Part shown: positions 28,996-37,704 of the stretch, one piece after another | Layout of the letters: every line of letters starts with the position of its first letter | Position numbering within the stretch: the first letter of the stretch is position 1 | Notes under the pieces: model-generated | The model's input: the letters and a program-made list of their open reading frames with translations, nothing else | Databases searched by the model: none | Told to the model about the DNA's origin: nothing | Assembly: GCA_001914785.1 (NCBI GenBank) | Contig: MNDE01000050.1 | Location: 1-51,669, forward strand | Origin: Acidobacteria bacterium 13_2_20CM_57_17 | GTDB lineage: Bacteria; Acidobacteriota; Terriglobia; Acidiferrales; UBA7541 | Length of the DNA stretch: 51,669 bases | Reading direction: 5' to 3' | Position numbers and translations under genes: made by a program

Positions 28996-29766
28996 TTAGA
29001 GCCGGTTGATGCAAGAGGCGACGCACGCCGCGCCGAAACCGTTGTCGATGTTGACGACAGTGACGTTGGAGGCGCAAGAATTGAGCATGCCTAGCAGAGC
29101 GGCGACGCCTCCGAAGCTGGCGCCGTAGCCGACGCTCGTGGGCACAGCGATCACCGGCACGGCAACGAGCCCGCCGACGACGCTGGGAAGAGCGCCTTCC
29201 ATTCCAGCCACGCAGATAATCACACGCGCCTGAGCCAGCTTGCTCTCACGGTGTTCGAGCAAACGATGAATGCCGGCCACGCCGACGTCATACAGAGGCT
29301 CTGCGCGGTTGCCCATCAAGCGCGCGGTGAGAAGCGCTTCCTCGGCAACGGGGATGTCGCTGGTGCCGGCGGAGACGACGAGAATGGTTCCTTTGCCGGT
29401 GATTTCGTCGCTGCGCTCGATGCTGATAACGCCGGACAATTCGTGAAACTTCGCGCTACGCGCGTCTTTTCCGCTGGTGCGTTTTACGGCAGCAAAAATC
29501 TTTTTATCGGCGCGAGTCACCAAAATGTTGTGGCGCGAATCTTTCTTACGCAGCATGGCGAGCACAATTTCCGCGACTTGCTGCGCCGTCTTGCCTCTTC
29601 CGAGAACGACTTCGGCAAAACCCTGCCGCAATGCGCGGTGATGATCCACTTTCGCAAAGCCGAGATCTTCGAATGGCAAGTGCTTCAGCCGCTCGATGGC
29701 CTTGTCCGGAGCGAGTTCCCCCGCTTTCACGGATTCCAGAATTTTCAGCAATTCGCTTTGATTCAT
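28996..29766 (-). CDS. larB: Nickel pincer cofactor biosynthesis protein LarB (PurE-like)
   Basis: [45 protein letters not shown]...[65 protein letters not shown]. Confidence 0.94.
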   Translation of the reverse strand: MNQSELLKILESVKAGELAPDKAIERLKHLPFEDLGFAKVDHHRALRQGFAEVVLGRGKTAQQVAEIVLAMLRKKDSRHNILVTRADKKIFAAVKRTSGKDARSAKFHELSGVISIERSDEITGKGTILVVSAGTSDIPVAEEALLTARLMGNRAEPLYDVGVAGIHRLLEHRESKLAQARVIICVAGMEGALPSVVGGLVAVPVIAVPTSVGYGASFGGVAALLGMLNSCASNVTVVNIDNGFGAACVASCINRL

Positions 29767-29866
29767 ATTTTCCGGCCGCCGCGAATTCTATCATCGCAGA
29801 AGGCGATTGCCTTTGCTTGACTTGCCGAAACGCCACTGCGAGACTGATTCTACCCGCGCGGAAAAC

Positions 29867-30502
29867 ATGGCTGACACACAAAAACAGATTGTCACCGTGG
29901 GTGTGACCGGCGCCAGTGGAGCGATTCTGGCGCAGAAGACGCTAGCGTTACTTGAAGAAGACCCGCGCGTCGGCCGCATTCATTTGGTGATCACGGAAGC
30001 CGGCCAGCGGCTGTTTGCGGAAGAGCTGGGCATTACTTCCGGTGACTTGAGGCAGCTCCCCAGCCGCATTCTGGGACACCCAGTCGGGAAGATCGAAGGC
30101 CTGCCGAACAAAGACGTGGGTGCTTCGATTGCCTCGGGCAGCTACGCCGTGGACTCCATGGTGATCATTCCGTGCTCGATGGGGACGCTGGGCGCGATTG
30201 CCGGCGGCATCAGCGACGACCTTGTTTCGCGAGCGGCAGACGTGATGCTGAAAGAAGGCCGCAAACTGGTTCTTTGCGTGCGCGATACGCCGTTCAACCG
30301 CGTGCACTTGGAAAACATGCTGCGCGCGCAGCAGGCCGGTGCAGTGATCATGCCCGCAGTGCCGGCGTTCTATCACCACCCGAAAACGATCGACGATCTC
30401 GTTACCCAATACGTATGCCGCGTCCTGGCGCAAATTGGATTGGCGCAGGAACAGATGTATCGCTGGGCAGGCACACCGGCTGCGAAAAAAGCGGAAGCGT
30501 GA
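29867..30502 (+). CDS. ubiX: UbiX-family flavin prenyltransferase
   Basis: VTVGVTGASGAILAQKTLALLEE...VIIPCSMGTLGAIAGGISDDLVSRAADVMLKEGRKLVLCVRDTPFNRVHLENML. Confidence 0.92.
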   Translation: MADTQKQIVTVGVTGASGAILAQKTLALLEEDPRVGRIHLVITEAGQRLFAEELGITSGDLRQLPSRILGHPVGKIEGLPNKDVGASIASGSYAVDSMVIIPCSMGTLGAIAGGISDDLVSRAADVMLKEGRKLVLCVRDTPFNRVHLENMLRAQQAGAVIMPAVPAFYHHPKTIDDLVTQYVCRVLAQIGLAQEQMYRWAGTPAAKKAEA

Positions 30503-30521
30503 AGCAGCACGAAATTCAAAA

Positions 30522-31394
30522 ATGGCCAGCCGCATCAAAACCGTCCTCGAAATGATCAAGTTTGAGCACTCCGTGTTTGCTCTTCCCTTCGCGCTGACGG
30601 GAGCGCTACTGGCCGCGCGTTGGACACTTCATAGCTGGCCTTCGCTTCGCCAAGTCTTGTGGATCATAGTTGCCATGGTTGCCGCGCGCTCCGCGGCGAT
30701 GACCATGAACCGCATCGTTGATCTTCGCTTTGACCGCGAGAATCCGCGAACGAAACAGCGCGCGCTTCCAACGGGCGCGCTGACGCTGCAATTTGCATGG
30801 CTCTTCACGGTTGTTGCGGTCGCATTATTTTTCACGGCGGCGTGGCAATTGAACTCGCTCGCTCTGAAGCTTGCGCCGCTGGCGATCGCGATACTTTTTT
30901 TCTATTCCTTTACCAAGCGCATCACCACTTGGTCGCATCTTTTCCTGGGATTTGCTCTTGGTATCTCTCCGGCGGCAGCGTGGATCGCCATTACGGGCGG
31001 CCTCGATCCGCGCATGCTGATCTTATGCGCCGCGGTTACGCTGTGGGTTGGCGGGTTCGACGTGCTCTACGCCTGCCAGGATGTCGAGTACGATCAGCAC
31101 GCCGGGCTCTTTTCCGTGCCCAAGAGATTCGGGATTGCCAAAGCGCTGCTCATCGCGCGCATGATGCACATCGGCGTAACCGCGTTTCTGGCCTGGCTGG
31201 CATTAAGCTTCGGCTTGCCGTGGCCGGCATGGGCGGGAATCGCAGTCGTCGCGTCGCTGCTGGCGTACGAACATTCCCTTGTCAAAGCGGATGATCTCAG
31301 CAGGCTAGACGCTGCGTTTTTCACGGTGAACGGCTATATTAGTATGTTGTTTCTGCTGTTCTGGGGCGCCGCGGCTGCGGTTTGGCGCGTTTGA
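30522..31394 (+). CDS. mqnP: UbiA-like polyprenyltransferase, likely menaquinone (MqnP)
   Basis: IKFEHSVFALPFALTGALLAARW...SAAMTMNRIVDLRFDRENPRTKQRALPTGAL; adjacent to mqnE. Confidence 0.9.
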   Translation: MASRIKTVLEMIKFEHSVFALPFALTGALLAARWTLHSWPSLRQVLWIIVAMVAARSAAMTMNRIVDLRFDRENPRTKQRALPTGALTLQFAWLFTVVAVALFFTAAWQLNSLALKLAPLAIAILFFYSFTKRITTWSHLFLGFALGISPAAAWIAITGGLDPRMLILCAAVTLWVGGFDVLYACQDVEYDQHAGLFSVPKRFGIAKALLIARMMHIGVTAFLAWLALSFGLPWPAWAGIAVVASLLAYEHSLVKADDLSRLDAAFFTVNGYISMLFLLFWGAAAAVWRV

Positions 31395-31413
31395 AACTTT
31401 CGACGGATTCAGA

Positions 31414-32571
31414 ATGAGCGAACTCACGATCACCGACCTGCAGTTGAAGTCGATTGCGGAGAAAGTTTTCGCCGGCGAGCGTCTTGCGTTTGACGACGGC
31501 ATCAGCCTGTATCGTTCGCCGGACCTGCTCGCTGTTGGCTGGCTTGCGAATCACGTTCGCGAGAAAAGACACGGCAACGTCACTTATTTCAATGTCAACC
31601 GGCACATCAATCCGACGAATATTTGCGTCGCTCACTGCAAACTGTGCGCGTTTGGCCGCGACCCCAACGCGCCGGGCGCATACAATTTTTCGCTGGAAGA
31701 AATTTACGCCCGCGCCGAACAGGGAGCCCGTGAAGGCGCATTGGAATTCCACATCGTCGGCGGTTTGCACCCGGATTTGCCGTTTGAATATTTCCTGGAG
31801 ATGATTCGCGGGCTGAAGCAGCGCTGCCCGGGCGTGCACCTGAAAGCATTCACCATGGTTGAAGTGGGCTACTTCGCTCGCATCGCGAAGCTGTCGACCA
31901 AAGAAACTTTGCTCAAACTAAAGGAAGCCGGTATCGATTCCCTGCCCGGCGGCGGCGCGGAAATTTTTCATCCCCGGGTGCGCCGGATTATTTGCGACCA
32001 CAAGGTCAGCGGGCAGATGTGGCTCAACATTGCACGCCAGGCGCACGAAATCGGTTTGCGCTCGAACGCCACGATGCTCTACGGGCACGTGGAAACAGAA
32101 GAAGAGCGCGTCGATCATCTCGTCCGGCTGCGCGAATTGCAGGACGAGACTCATGGTTTCGTGGCGTTTATCCCGCTGGCGTTTCATCCCGACAACACGG
32201 CGCTTTCGCACATTCCGAAGCCTACGGGCTACGCCGACTTGCGCAACATCGCTGTTTCTCGGTTGATGCTCGATAATTTTGAACACATCAAGGCGTACTG
32301 GATCATGCTTTCGCCCAGCGTCGCGCAAATCGCCTTGCGCTTCGGCGCGAACGACCTCGACGGCACGGTGGTCGAAGAAAAGATTTATCACGACGCCGGC
32401 GCTAAAACGTCCGAGTTCACGCCGCGCAGTGAATTGGAACGCTTGATTCGCGCGGCAGGACGCGTGCCAGTCGAGCGCGACACGCTGTATCATCCCGTCG
32501 ACCGCTCGAAGATGCCGCCGCTTCCTCCGCCCGCGCGCACGGATCTCGTCTCGCTTACGCTCAACGTGTAA
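31414..32571 (+). CDS. mqnE: Aminofutalosine synthase (radical SAM)
   Basis: VNRHINPTNICVAHCKLCAFGRDP (CxxxCxxC), GALEFHIVGGLHPDLPFEYFLEMIRGLKQRCPGVHLKAFTMVEV. Confidence 0.94.
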   Translation: MSELTITDLQLKSIAEKVFAGERLAFDDGISLYRSPDLLAVGWLANHVREKRHGNVTYFNVNRHINPTNICVAHCKLCAFGRDPNAPGAYNFSLEEIYARAEQGAREGALEFHIVGGLHPDLPFEYFLEMIRGLKQRCPGVHLKAFTMVEVGYFARIAKLSTKETLLKLKEAGIDSLPGGGAEIFHPRVRRIICDHKVSGQMWLNIARQAHEIGLRSNATMLYGHVETEEERVDHLVRLRELQDETHGFVAFIPLAFHPDNTALSHIPKPTGYADLRNIAVSRLMLDNFEHIKAYWIMLSPSVAQIALRFGANDLDGTVVEEKIYHDAGAKTSEFTPRSELERLIRAAGRVPVERDTLYHPVDRSKMPPLPPPARTDLVSLTLNV

Positions 32572-32604
32572 GCCAGTGGTAGGACTCTCCCGAGGGGTAC
32601 TTCA

Positions 32605-32794
32605 ATGCGACAGGTAATCCTCTACACTGGTGAAATTGGCTATTGGGTCGCAGAATGTCCGAGTCTTCCCGGATGCATCAGCCAGCGAAAAAACAAACGA
32701 GGACGCCATTCACAATATTCGCGAAGCCATCGAAGGTTATATCCTTGCGTTGAAGGAAGATGGACTCGCGGTTCCTCCCGCTTTGGAAGCTTAG
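32605..32794 (+). pseudogene. HicB-family antitoxin-like gene with single-base frameshift at A6 run
   Basis: MRQVILYTGEIGYWVAECPSLPGCISQ(R)KTNEDAIHNIREAIEGYILALKEDGLAVPPALEA* is restored if one A is dropped from GCGAAAAAAC. Confidence 0.8.
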
Positions 32795-32795
32795 T

Positions 32796-33827
32796 TCAGC
32801 GGATTGTGGCGGCCTTCTGGGCGACCTTCTCCAAGACTTCGGGAGGCAGAATCGCGTAGCCCTTTTCCTGGGCGATTTTTTGGCCGCTGGTGTAGACCCA
32901 CTTCAAGTAGCTGGCCACGGAACTGCCCCGGCCGGGATCCTTCGCAACGGCGGGCACGTAGAGCCACGTGAAGCTGCTGATGGGGTAGCTTTCTTTGCCG
33001 GGCGCATTTGTTAGGGAAACGCGGAGATCATTATTCATTTTGCTTCCGCTCGCGGTTGCGGCTGCCTCGATCGATTTTGCCGAGGGCCTAACGAATTCAC
33101 CCGCTGCATTCTTGATGCTGGCGATGCGGACCGCCGAGCTGGCGGCAATGTTGAGTTCGGTGTATCCGATCGCGCCCGGCATGCTGCGCAGCTTGGCTAC
33201 CAAATCCTGCGAACGTTGGAAGGCTTGACCCACGGGCCATTTCGGCGATTCGCCGCGTCCCGCCGTGGCAAGAAACTCAGGACTCACTTTCGCCAGGTAG
33301 TCGGAAAGAATGTAGTTGGAACCTTTACCTTCGTTACGATGAAGCACTTGAATGGGAAGCTCCGACAGTTTCATGTCCGGATTGAGCTTGGCGATCGCGG
33401 GATCGTTCCACGATTTGGTTTTTCCCAGAAAAATGTTGGCCAGCACCGGCCCGGTAAGTTTGAGTTCGCCCTTCACGTCTGGCAGCTCATAGATGATTAC
33501 AATCCCAATCAAAACAGCTGGCAATTCAAGAATCGATTTGCCGGAAGCGCGCAACTGGGCTTCTGGAATCGGCGCATCGCCCCCGCCAAAATCACCTGAG
33601 CCTGCAAGAATGTTCCGGGCGCTCTCCGCTGTTCCCACGGCCATGTAGCGAATGTCCGTGGCGGGTTGCTGTGCGTGAAATTCGTCGGCCCAGCTTTTAT
33701 AGAGCGGTTCCGGCATGCTGGACCCGGTCTCTACGAGGACCATTTTCTCCTGGCCACGTGCCCCCGCCGGGAGCAAGAATATCCATCCGAGAAAAACTGC
33801 AGGGAGCCTGAATGACCTGGTACGCAC
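32796..33827 (-). CDS. PstS-like phosphate ABC transporter substrate-binding protein
   Basis: LVETGSSMPEPLYKSWADEF...GSGDFGGGDAPIPEAQL...GPVLANIFLGKTKSWNDPAIAKLNPD...LPIQVLHRNEGKGSNYILSDYLAKVSPEF. Confidence 0.9.
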   Translation of the reverse strand: MRTRSFRLPAVFLGWIFLLPAGARGQEKMVLVETGSSMPEPLYKSWADEFHAQQPATDIRYMAVGTAESARNILAGSGDFGGGDAPIPEAQLRASGKSILELPAVLIGIVIIYELPDVKGELKLTGPVLANIFLGKTKSWNDPAIAKLNPDMKLSELPIQVLHRNEGKGSNYILSDYLAKVSPEFLATAGRGESPKWPVGQAFQRSQDLVAKLRSMPGAIGYTELNIAASSAVRIASIKNAAGEFVRPSAKSIEAAATASGSKMNNDLRVSLTNAPGKESYPISSFTWLYVPAVAKDPGRGSSVASYLKWVYTSGQKIAQEKGYAILPPEVLEKVAQKAATIR

Positions 33828-34050
33828 ACGATCCTCTCAATCTTCCGGAAATGTATTCAAATTCCGCGTTCAGTCAACAAATAATTTCACAACGTATACA
33901 ACGAGACTAGCGGAAGGAATCACGTGCGTGAAAGGGGGCGAAAATACAGTTGTGTGGAATCTGGCACTAAACGATGGCGACGCGCAACTTAGGTGAATTC
34001 TGACCCGTCTTAAGCCTGTATTACACTGACATGCGAGGAGCCCTCTTGGA

Positions 34051-34380
34051 ATGCGAACGATTCTATTGCTCACCATCTCGAACATCTTCATGACCTTTGC
34101 GTGGTACGGCCACTTGAAATTCCGCGGCGAGGCGCTTTGGAAAGTGATCCTAGTGAGTTGGGGGATCGCCTTCTTCGAATACTGTTTCCAGGTGCCCGCG
34201 AACCGCATCGGTTCTTATCAATTCAGTGCCGCCCAACTGAAGACCATTCAGGAAATCATTACTCTCTCGATCTTTCCAGTTTTCTCCGTGGCGTACCTCG
34301 GCGACAAATTCAGGTGGAATTACGGCGTCGGTTTTGCTTTTATCGTGATTGCCGCATTCTTTGTCTTTCACAAATGGTAG
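34051..34380 (+). CDS. DMT-family/DUF486 small membrane protein
   Basis: MRTILLLTISNIFMTFAWYGHLKFRG...FEYCFQVPANRIGSYQFSAAQLKTIQEIITLSIFPVFSVAYLGDKFRWNYGVGFAFIVIAAFFVFHKW. Confidence 0.88.
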   Translation: MRTILLLTISNIFMTFAWYGHLKFRGEALWKVILVSWGIAFFEYCFQVPANRIGSYQFSAAQLKTIQEIITLSIFPVFSVAYLGDKFRWNYGVGFAFIVIAAFFVFHKW

Positions 34381-34420
34381 TCTAAACAATCCTGGCCCAC
34401 TTCTACGCTTGGGAGTTTTC

Positions 34421-35380
34421 ATGCGTTCCGAGAACATTTTCATTTGCACGCTTTTCCTCCTGACAGGCGGCTTATCGGCGCGGGCCCAGACGGTCACTCC
34501 TTCGCCGGAAACTGGAGTTACTCCGAACACTCTTCTGCTCTACCGCGCGGATCTTGTTCCCGGCAAGGAAGCGGCCTACGCGCAGACGGAATCGGATATT
34601 GCCCGCGGCTATGCGAACGCAAAGATTCCGGTCTACTGGCTCGCCCTCCAGTCCACCACAGGTTCGCCGCACGTGCTTTACTTCGATGGATTCGACACAT
34701 TCGCGGAAATCGAAAAGGCGGGGACGGACATAGCCGAAGGACTTAACACTTATCCGGAACTCGCCACTCTCCAGCAAAAATTGCAGGAATTCGTCACCGC
34801 CACGCGCACGGCCATGGCCTTCCGCCGCGACGACCTGAGCTATCACCTCAACAAGATCGACCTCGCCAAAGCGCGCTACGTTCGCGTCACCATTTTTCAA
34901 CTCCGGCCAGGCTACGAAGACGAATTCTCCGATGCGTTCCGTGCGCGCGCCAGGATTCATGAAACCAACGACGTCGAAACTCCCTGGATGGTCTATCAGG
35001 TCCACTCGGGACTTACGTTGCCCGCGTTCCTCGAATTCCAGCCCATGGATTCCCTCGGCGAAATTGACGATGCGCTCGATCGCGAAAAAAGAGGCCGCCG
35101 TGCTCCCGTCGAGAAGCGCCCATCGCCGGCCCAGAAGTGGATGAAAGACACGGAAGTCAGTATTGAAACGCAGATTTACAACGTCAGCCTTGCGATGAGC
35201 GACCTCTCGGCGCAGTCCGTAGCCGTGGCGCCCACACCAGCACGTCCTGTCTTCGAGCGAAATGAAGGAGAGGCCGCGAAGCCAGGGCAACGCCCAAGGA
35301 CTCCGCCATCGAGTTTTGCGCAAGCTCCGCTTCGGCGCGCTGAAGCGGCCACCGCGGATGATGAATCTCCCCGCGAATGA
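34421..35380 (+). CDS. Secreted hypothetical protein
   Basis: MRSENIFICTLFLLTGGLSARAQ signal peptide; C-terminal part overlaps the opposing gene. Confidence 0.65.
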   Translation: MRSENIFICTLFLLTGGLSARAQTVTPSPETGVTPNTLLLYRADLVPGKEAAYAQTESDIARGYANAKIPVYWLALQSTTGSPHVLYFDGFDTFAEIEKAGTDIAEGLNTYPELATLQQKLQEFVTATRTAMAFRRDDLSYHLNKIDLAKARYVRVTIFQLRPGYEDEFSDAFRARARIHETNDVETPWMVYQVHSGLTLPAFLEFQPMDSLGEIDDALDREKRGRRAPVEKRPSPAQKWMKDTEVSIETQIYNVSLAMSDLSAQSVAVAPTPARPVFERNEGEAAKPGQRPRTPPSSFAQAPLRRAEAATADDESPRE

Positions 35381-35954
35381 TTCGACCGCGTCCGTCCGTT
35401 GTATACAAGCAATACCGTTCGGTTAGGAAATATTCCAGCGTGCCACGTCGCGAGGAAAACACTTCGCCAATGGGGCGATATCGGCACTTCAGCAACGCAG
35501 ACGACGCTCCGAGATGCGTTCGCTCGCTGTCGTAGTGATTCCAGCCGTCCTGGTTTGCGCAGCGCATGCGCGCGTGAAAATACGGCAAGTGAAACCACGC
35601 ACGGGCAATCGCAACCGCCAGCGCGTTGCCTGCGTCCAGGCTGAAAAACCACACGCCGGGCTTGCCATCGCAGGTCACATAGGTTCGGATATTCAATTCA
35701 GGGAATGCGGAAAGCCACGGAAGCGCAGGCGTCCCGCGTAACCGCACACCGGTCATGCGAAACGGAACGACCGCGAGCCACGCGCTTCCTTCGAAGGTGT
35801 CGACTTGCAATTGCGGCGGGAGGAGCGGGCGCATCACAGCCGCATTCACTGGCCAATGTGCGAAGAGCAGGTCGTGCCAACTCTGCGCCATCACCCACGG
35901 CCCTGCGGACATTGGCCATGGCCGGTGCGCCACTCCTTGTATGACCGAGTCCAT
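35184..35954 (-). CDS. DUF2071/YqjF-like protein
   Basis: MAQSWHDLLFAHWPVNAAVMRPLLPPQLQVDTFEGSAWLAVVPFRMTGVRLRGTPALPWLSAFPELNIRTYVTCDGKPGVWFFSLDAGNALAVAIARAWFHLPYFHARM. Confidence 0.88.
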   Translation of the reverse strand: MDSVIQGVAHRPWPMSAGPWVMAQSWHDLLFAHWPVNAAVMRPLLPPQLQVDTFEGSAWLAVVPFRMTGVRLRGTPALPWLSAFPELNIRTYVTCDGKPGVWFFSLDAGNALAVAIARAWFHLPYFHARMRCANQDGWNHYDSERTHLGASSALLKCRYRPIGEVFSSRRGTLEYFLTERYCLYTTDGRGRIIRGEIHHPRWPLQRAEAELAQNSMAESLGVALASRPLLHFARRQDVLVWAPRLRTAPRGRSSQG

Positions 35955-36068
35955 CCGGGCTTTCAAGACTTTCTCGACAAGCTCATTTTCTGAATATACC
36001 CTTCCACTGGGCTCCCGAATCGTATTCTGTGAATTCAAATAGAACGAAAGAGCCAAAAGGAGAATATT

Positions 36069-36494
36069 ATGCAGCGCAAAGCATCCGCGGTTTGGCAAGG
36101 CGGGCTGAAAGACGGGAAGGGCTCGATTTCTACGGATAGCGGCGTCCTGAAACAGACGCAATACTCCTTCAGCACACGTTTTGAAAACGGCATTGGAACC
36201 AATCCCGAGGAGTTACTCGCTGCCGCACACGCAGGTTGATTTACGATGGCTCTTTCCGCCCAGTTGGGCGGTGCAGGTATGACAGCCAGCAGGCTGGAGA
36301 CGACGGCCACGATTTCGCTCGAAAAGGTCGGAGACGGCTTTGCCATCACGAAAAGCCATCTGGACCTAGTCGCTAAAATTCCCGGCGCGGACAAAGCCAA
36401 ATTCGACACCGCCGTGAAAGCCGCTGAAACCGGCTGCCCGGTCTCAAAACTTTTCAAGGCGGAAATCAGCGTCAGCGCGCGTCTGGAAACATAG
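36069..36494 (+). CDS. osmC: OsmC-family peroxiredoxin, candidate selenoprotein (in-frame TGA = Sec at codon 57, nt 36237..36239)
   Basis: [149 protein letters not shown] 6 nt before ATG; UGA replaces the catalytic Cys. Confidence 0.9.
36237..36287 (+). promoter_or_regulatory. Candidate bacterial SECIS element immediately 3' of UGA
   Basis: UGA...CCGCCC(36256-36261)-AGUU-GGGCGG(36266-36271); possible lower stem GGCU(36248-36251)/AGCC(36284-36287); loop has G at second position, 22 nt between UGA and loop. Confidence 0.75.
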
Positions 36495-36546
36495 AAAACC
36501 GGACGTTTTCAAGGGGAATTCTCATTCAAAAGGCCAAGCAGGTACA

Positions 36547-37704
36547 ATGCCCCACATGATTCCAGCTCCGGGAGTCTTCGCTGCAGGTGTCGCGATCTTC
36601 CTGATCGTGCTCTGGGACGCGTTCGAGGCTATCATCCTGCCGCGCCGCGTCACGCGAAAATTCCGCCTCGCGCGCCTTTTCTACCGTTCTACTTGGATTA
36701 CCTGGAAATTCGTGATGTGCTTCATCCCTAAGCCCAAGACCCGAGAAGCGATGCTGGGGTTTTATGGCCCGCTTTCGCTCCTGGTTCTCGTCGGAGTTTG
36801 GGCCGTGGGCCTCGTGCTTGGCTTTGGGCTCATGCAGTATGGCGCCGGTTCCGCCGTGACAATGACGGGCATCCAGTCCAGTTTCCTGACGGACATCTAT
36901 CTGAGCGGCACGACCTTCTTTACGCTTGGCCTCGGCGACGTCATTCCGCGCTCCGGATTGGCCCGCGCGCTAGTCGTCACCGAAGCCGGCTTTGGATTTG
37001 GTTTTCTTGCCGCCGTCATCGGCTACTTGCCATTCATCTATGGCTCGTTCTCCAAGCGCGAAGTGAATATCTCGCTGCTCGACTCCCGCGCCGGCACGCC
37101 GCCTACCGCCGGCGAACTTCTTCGCCGCCACAGCTACGCCCACGGCCAGGACGCCCTCCGCGTTCTCCTCAAGGAGTGGGAGTTTTGGTGCGCCGACCTG
37201 ATGGAGAGCCATCTCTCCTATCCCGTGCTCGCCTATTTTCGCTCGCAGCACGACAACCAGTCCTGGATCGCTTCGCTCACGGCAATTCTGGACACTTGCG
37301 CGATCGTCATGGTTGGGATCGAAGGCGCTTGTGAAAAACAGGCCGAGCTTACTTTTGCGATTGCGCGTCACGCCGTCGTCGATCTTTCGCAAGTCTTCGG
37401 TACAGCTCCCAAGCCGCTGCCGCACGACCGCCTGCCTGCGCAAGATTTGCGCCGCATCCGCGACATTCTTGCCCAGCACGGCATGAAACTTCATGACGGC
37501 GAACAAGCCGACCGCAAACTCTTGGAGTTCCGCAAAATGTATGAGCCTTACATCTACGCGCTGGCCAACTATCTGAACCAGTCGCTGCCGCCCTGGATTC
37601 CTCAGAAAAAAGGCAAGGACAATTGGCAGACCACCGCCTGGGCGCAGTCCGCCGGCGTGATCGACAAGGAAGTGGCCACGGTCGTCGCCGATGATCATTT
37701 CTAG
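36547..37704 (+). CDS. Ion channel (2-TM potassium-channel-like pore) protein
   Basis: DIYLSGTTFFTLGLGDVIPRSGLARALVVTEAGFGFGFLAAVIGYLPFIYGSFSKREVNISLLDSRAGTPPTAGELL. Confidence 0.85.
   Translation: MPHMIPAPGVFAAGVAIFLIVLWDAFEAIILPRRVTRKFRLARLFYRSTWITWKFVMCFIPKPKTREAMLGFYGPLSLLVLVGVWAVGLVLGFGLMQYGAGSAVTMTGIQSSFLTDIYLSGTTFFTLGLGDVIPRSGLARALVVTEAGFGFGFLAAVIGYLPFIYGSFSKREVNISLLDSRAGTPPTAGELLRRHSYAHGQDALRVLLKEWEFWCADLMESHLSYPVLAYFRSQHDNQSWIASLTAILDTCAIVMVGIEGACEKQAELTFAIARHAVVDLSQVFGTAPKPLPHDRLPAQDLRRIRDILAQHGMKLHDGEQADRKLLEFRKMYEPYIYALANYLNQSLPPWIPQKKGKDNWQTTAWAQSAGVIDKEVATVVADDHF

Noticed and set aside
32605-32859. ORF-track product MRQVILYTG...GGRIA, and programmed -1 frameshifting at CGA AAA AAC
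   Set aside because: C-terminal half is nonsense relative to HicB. The restoring shift is +1 (one A fewer), so the A AAA AAC heptamer does not explain it as classical -1 frameshifting.
36246-36494. 82-aa [12 protein letters not shown]... as an independent gene
   Set aside because: It begins in the middle of the OsmC fold; the upstream in-frame sequence across the TGA supplies the missing N-terminal half and a proper RBS/start.
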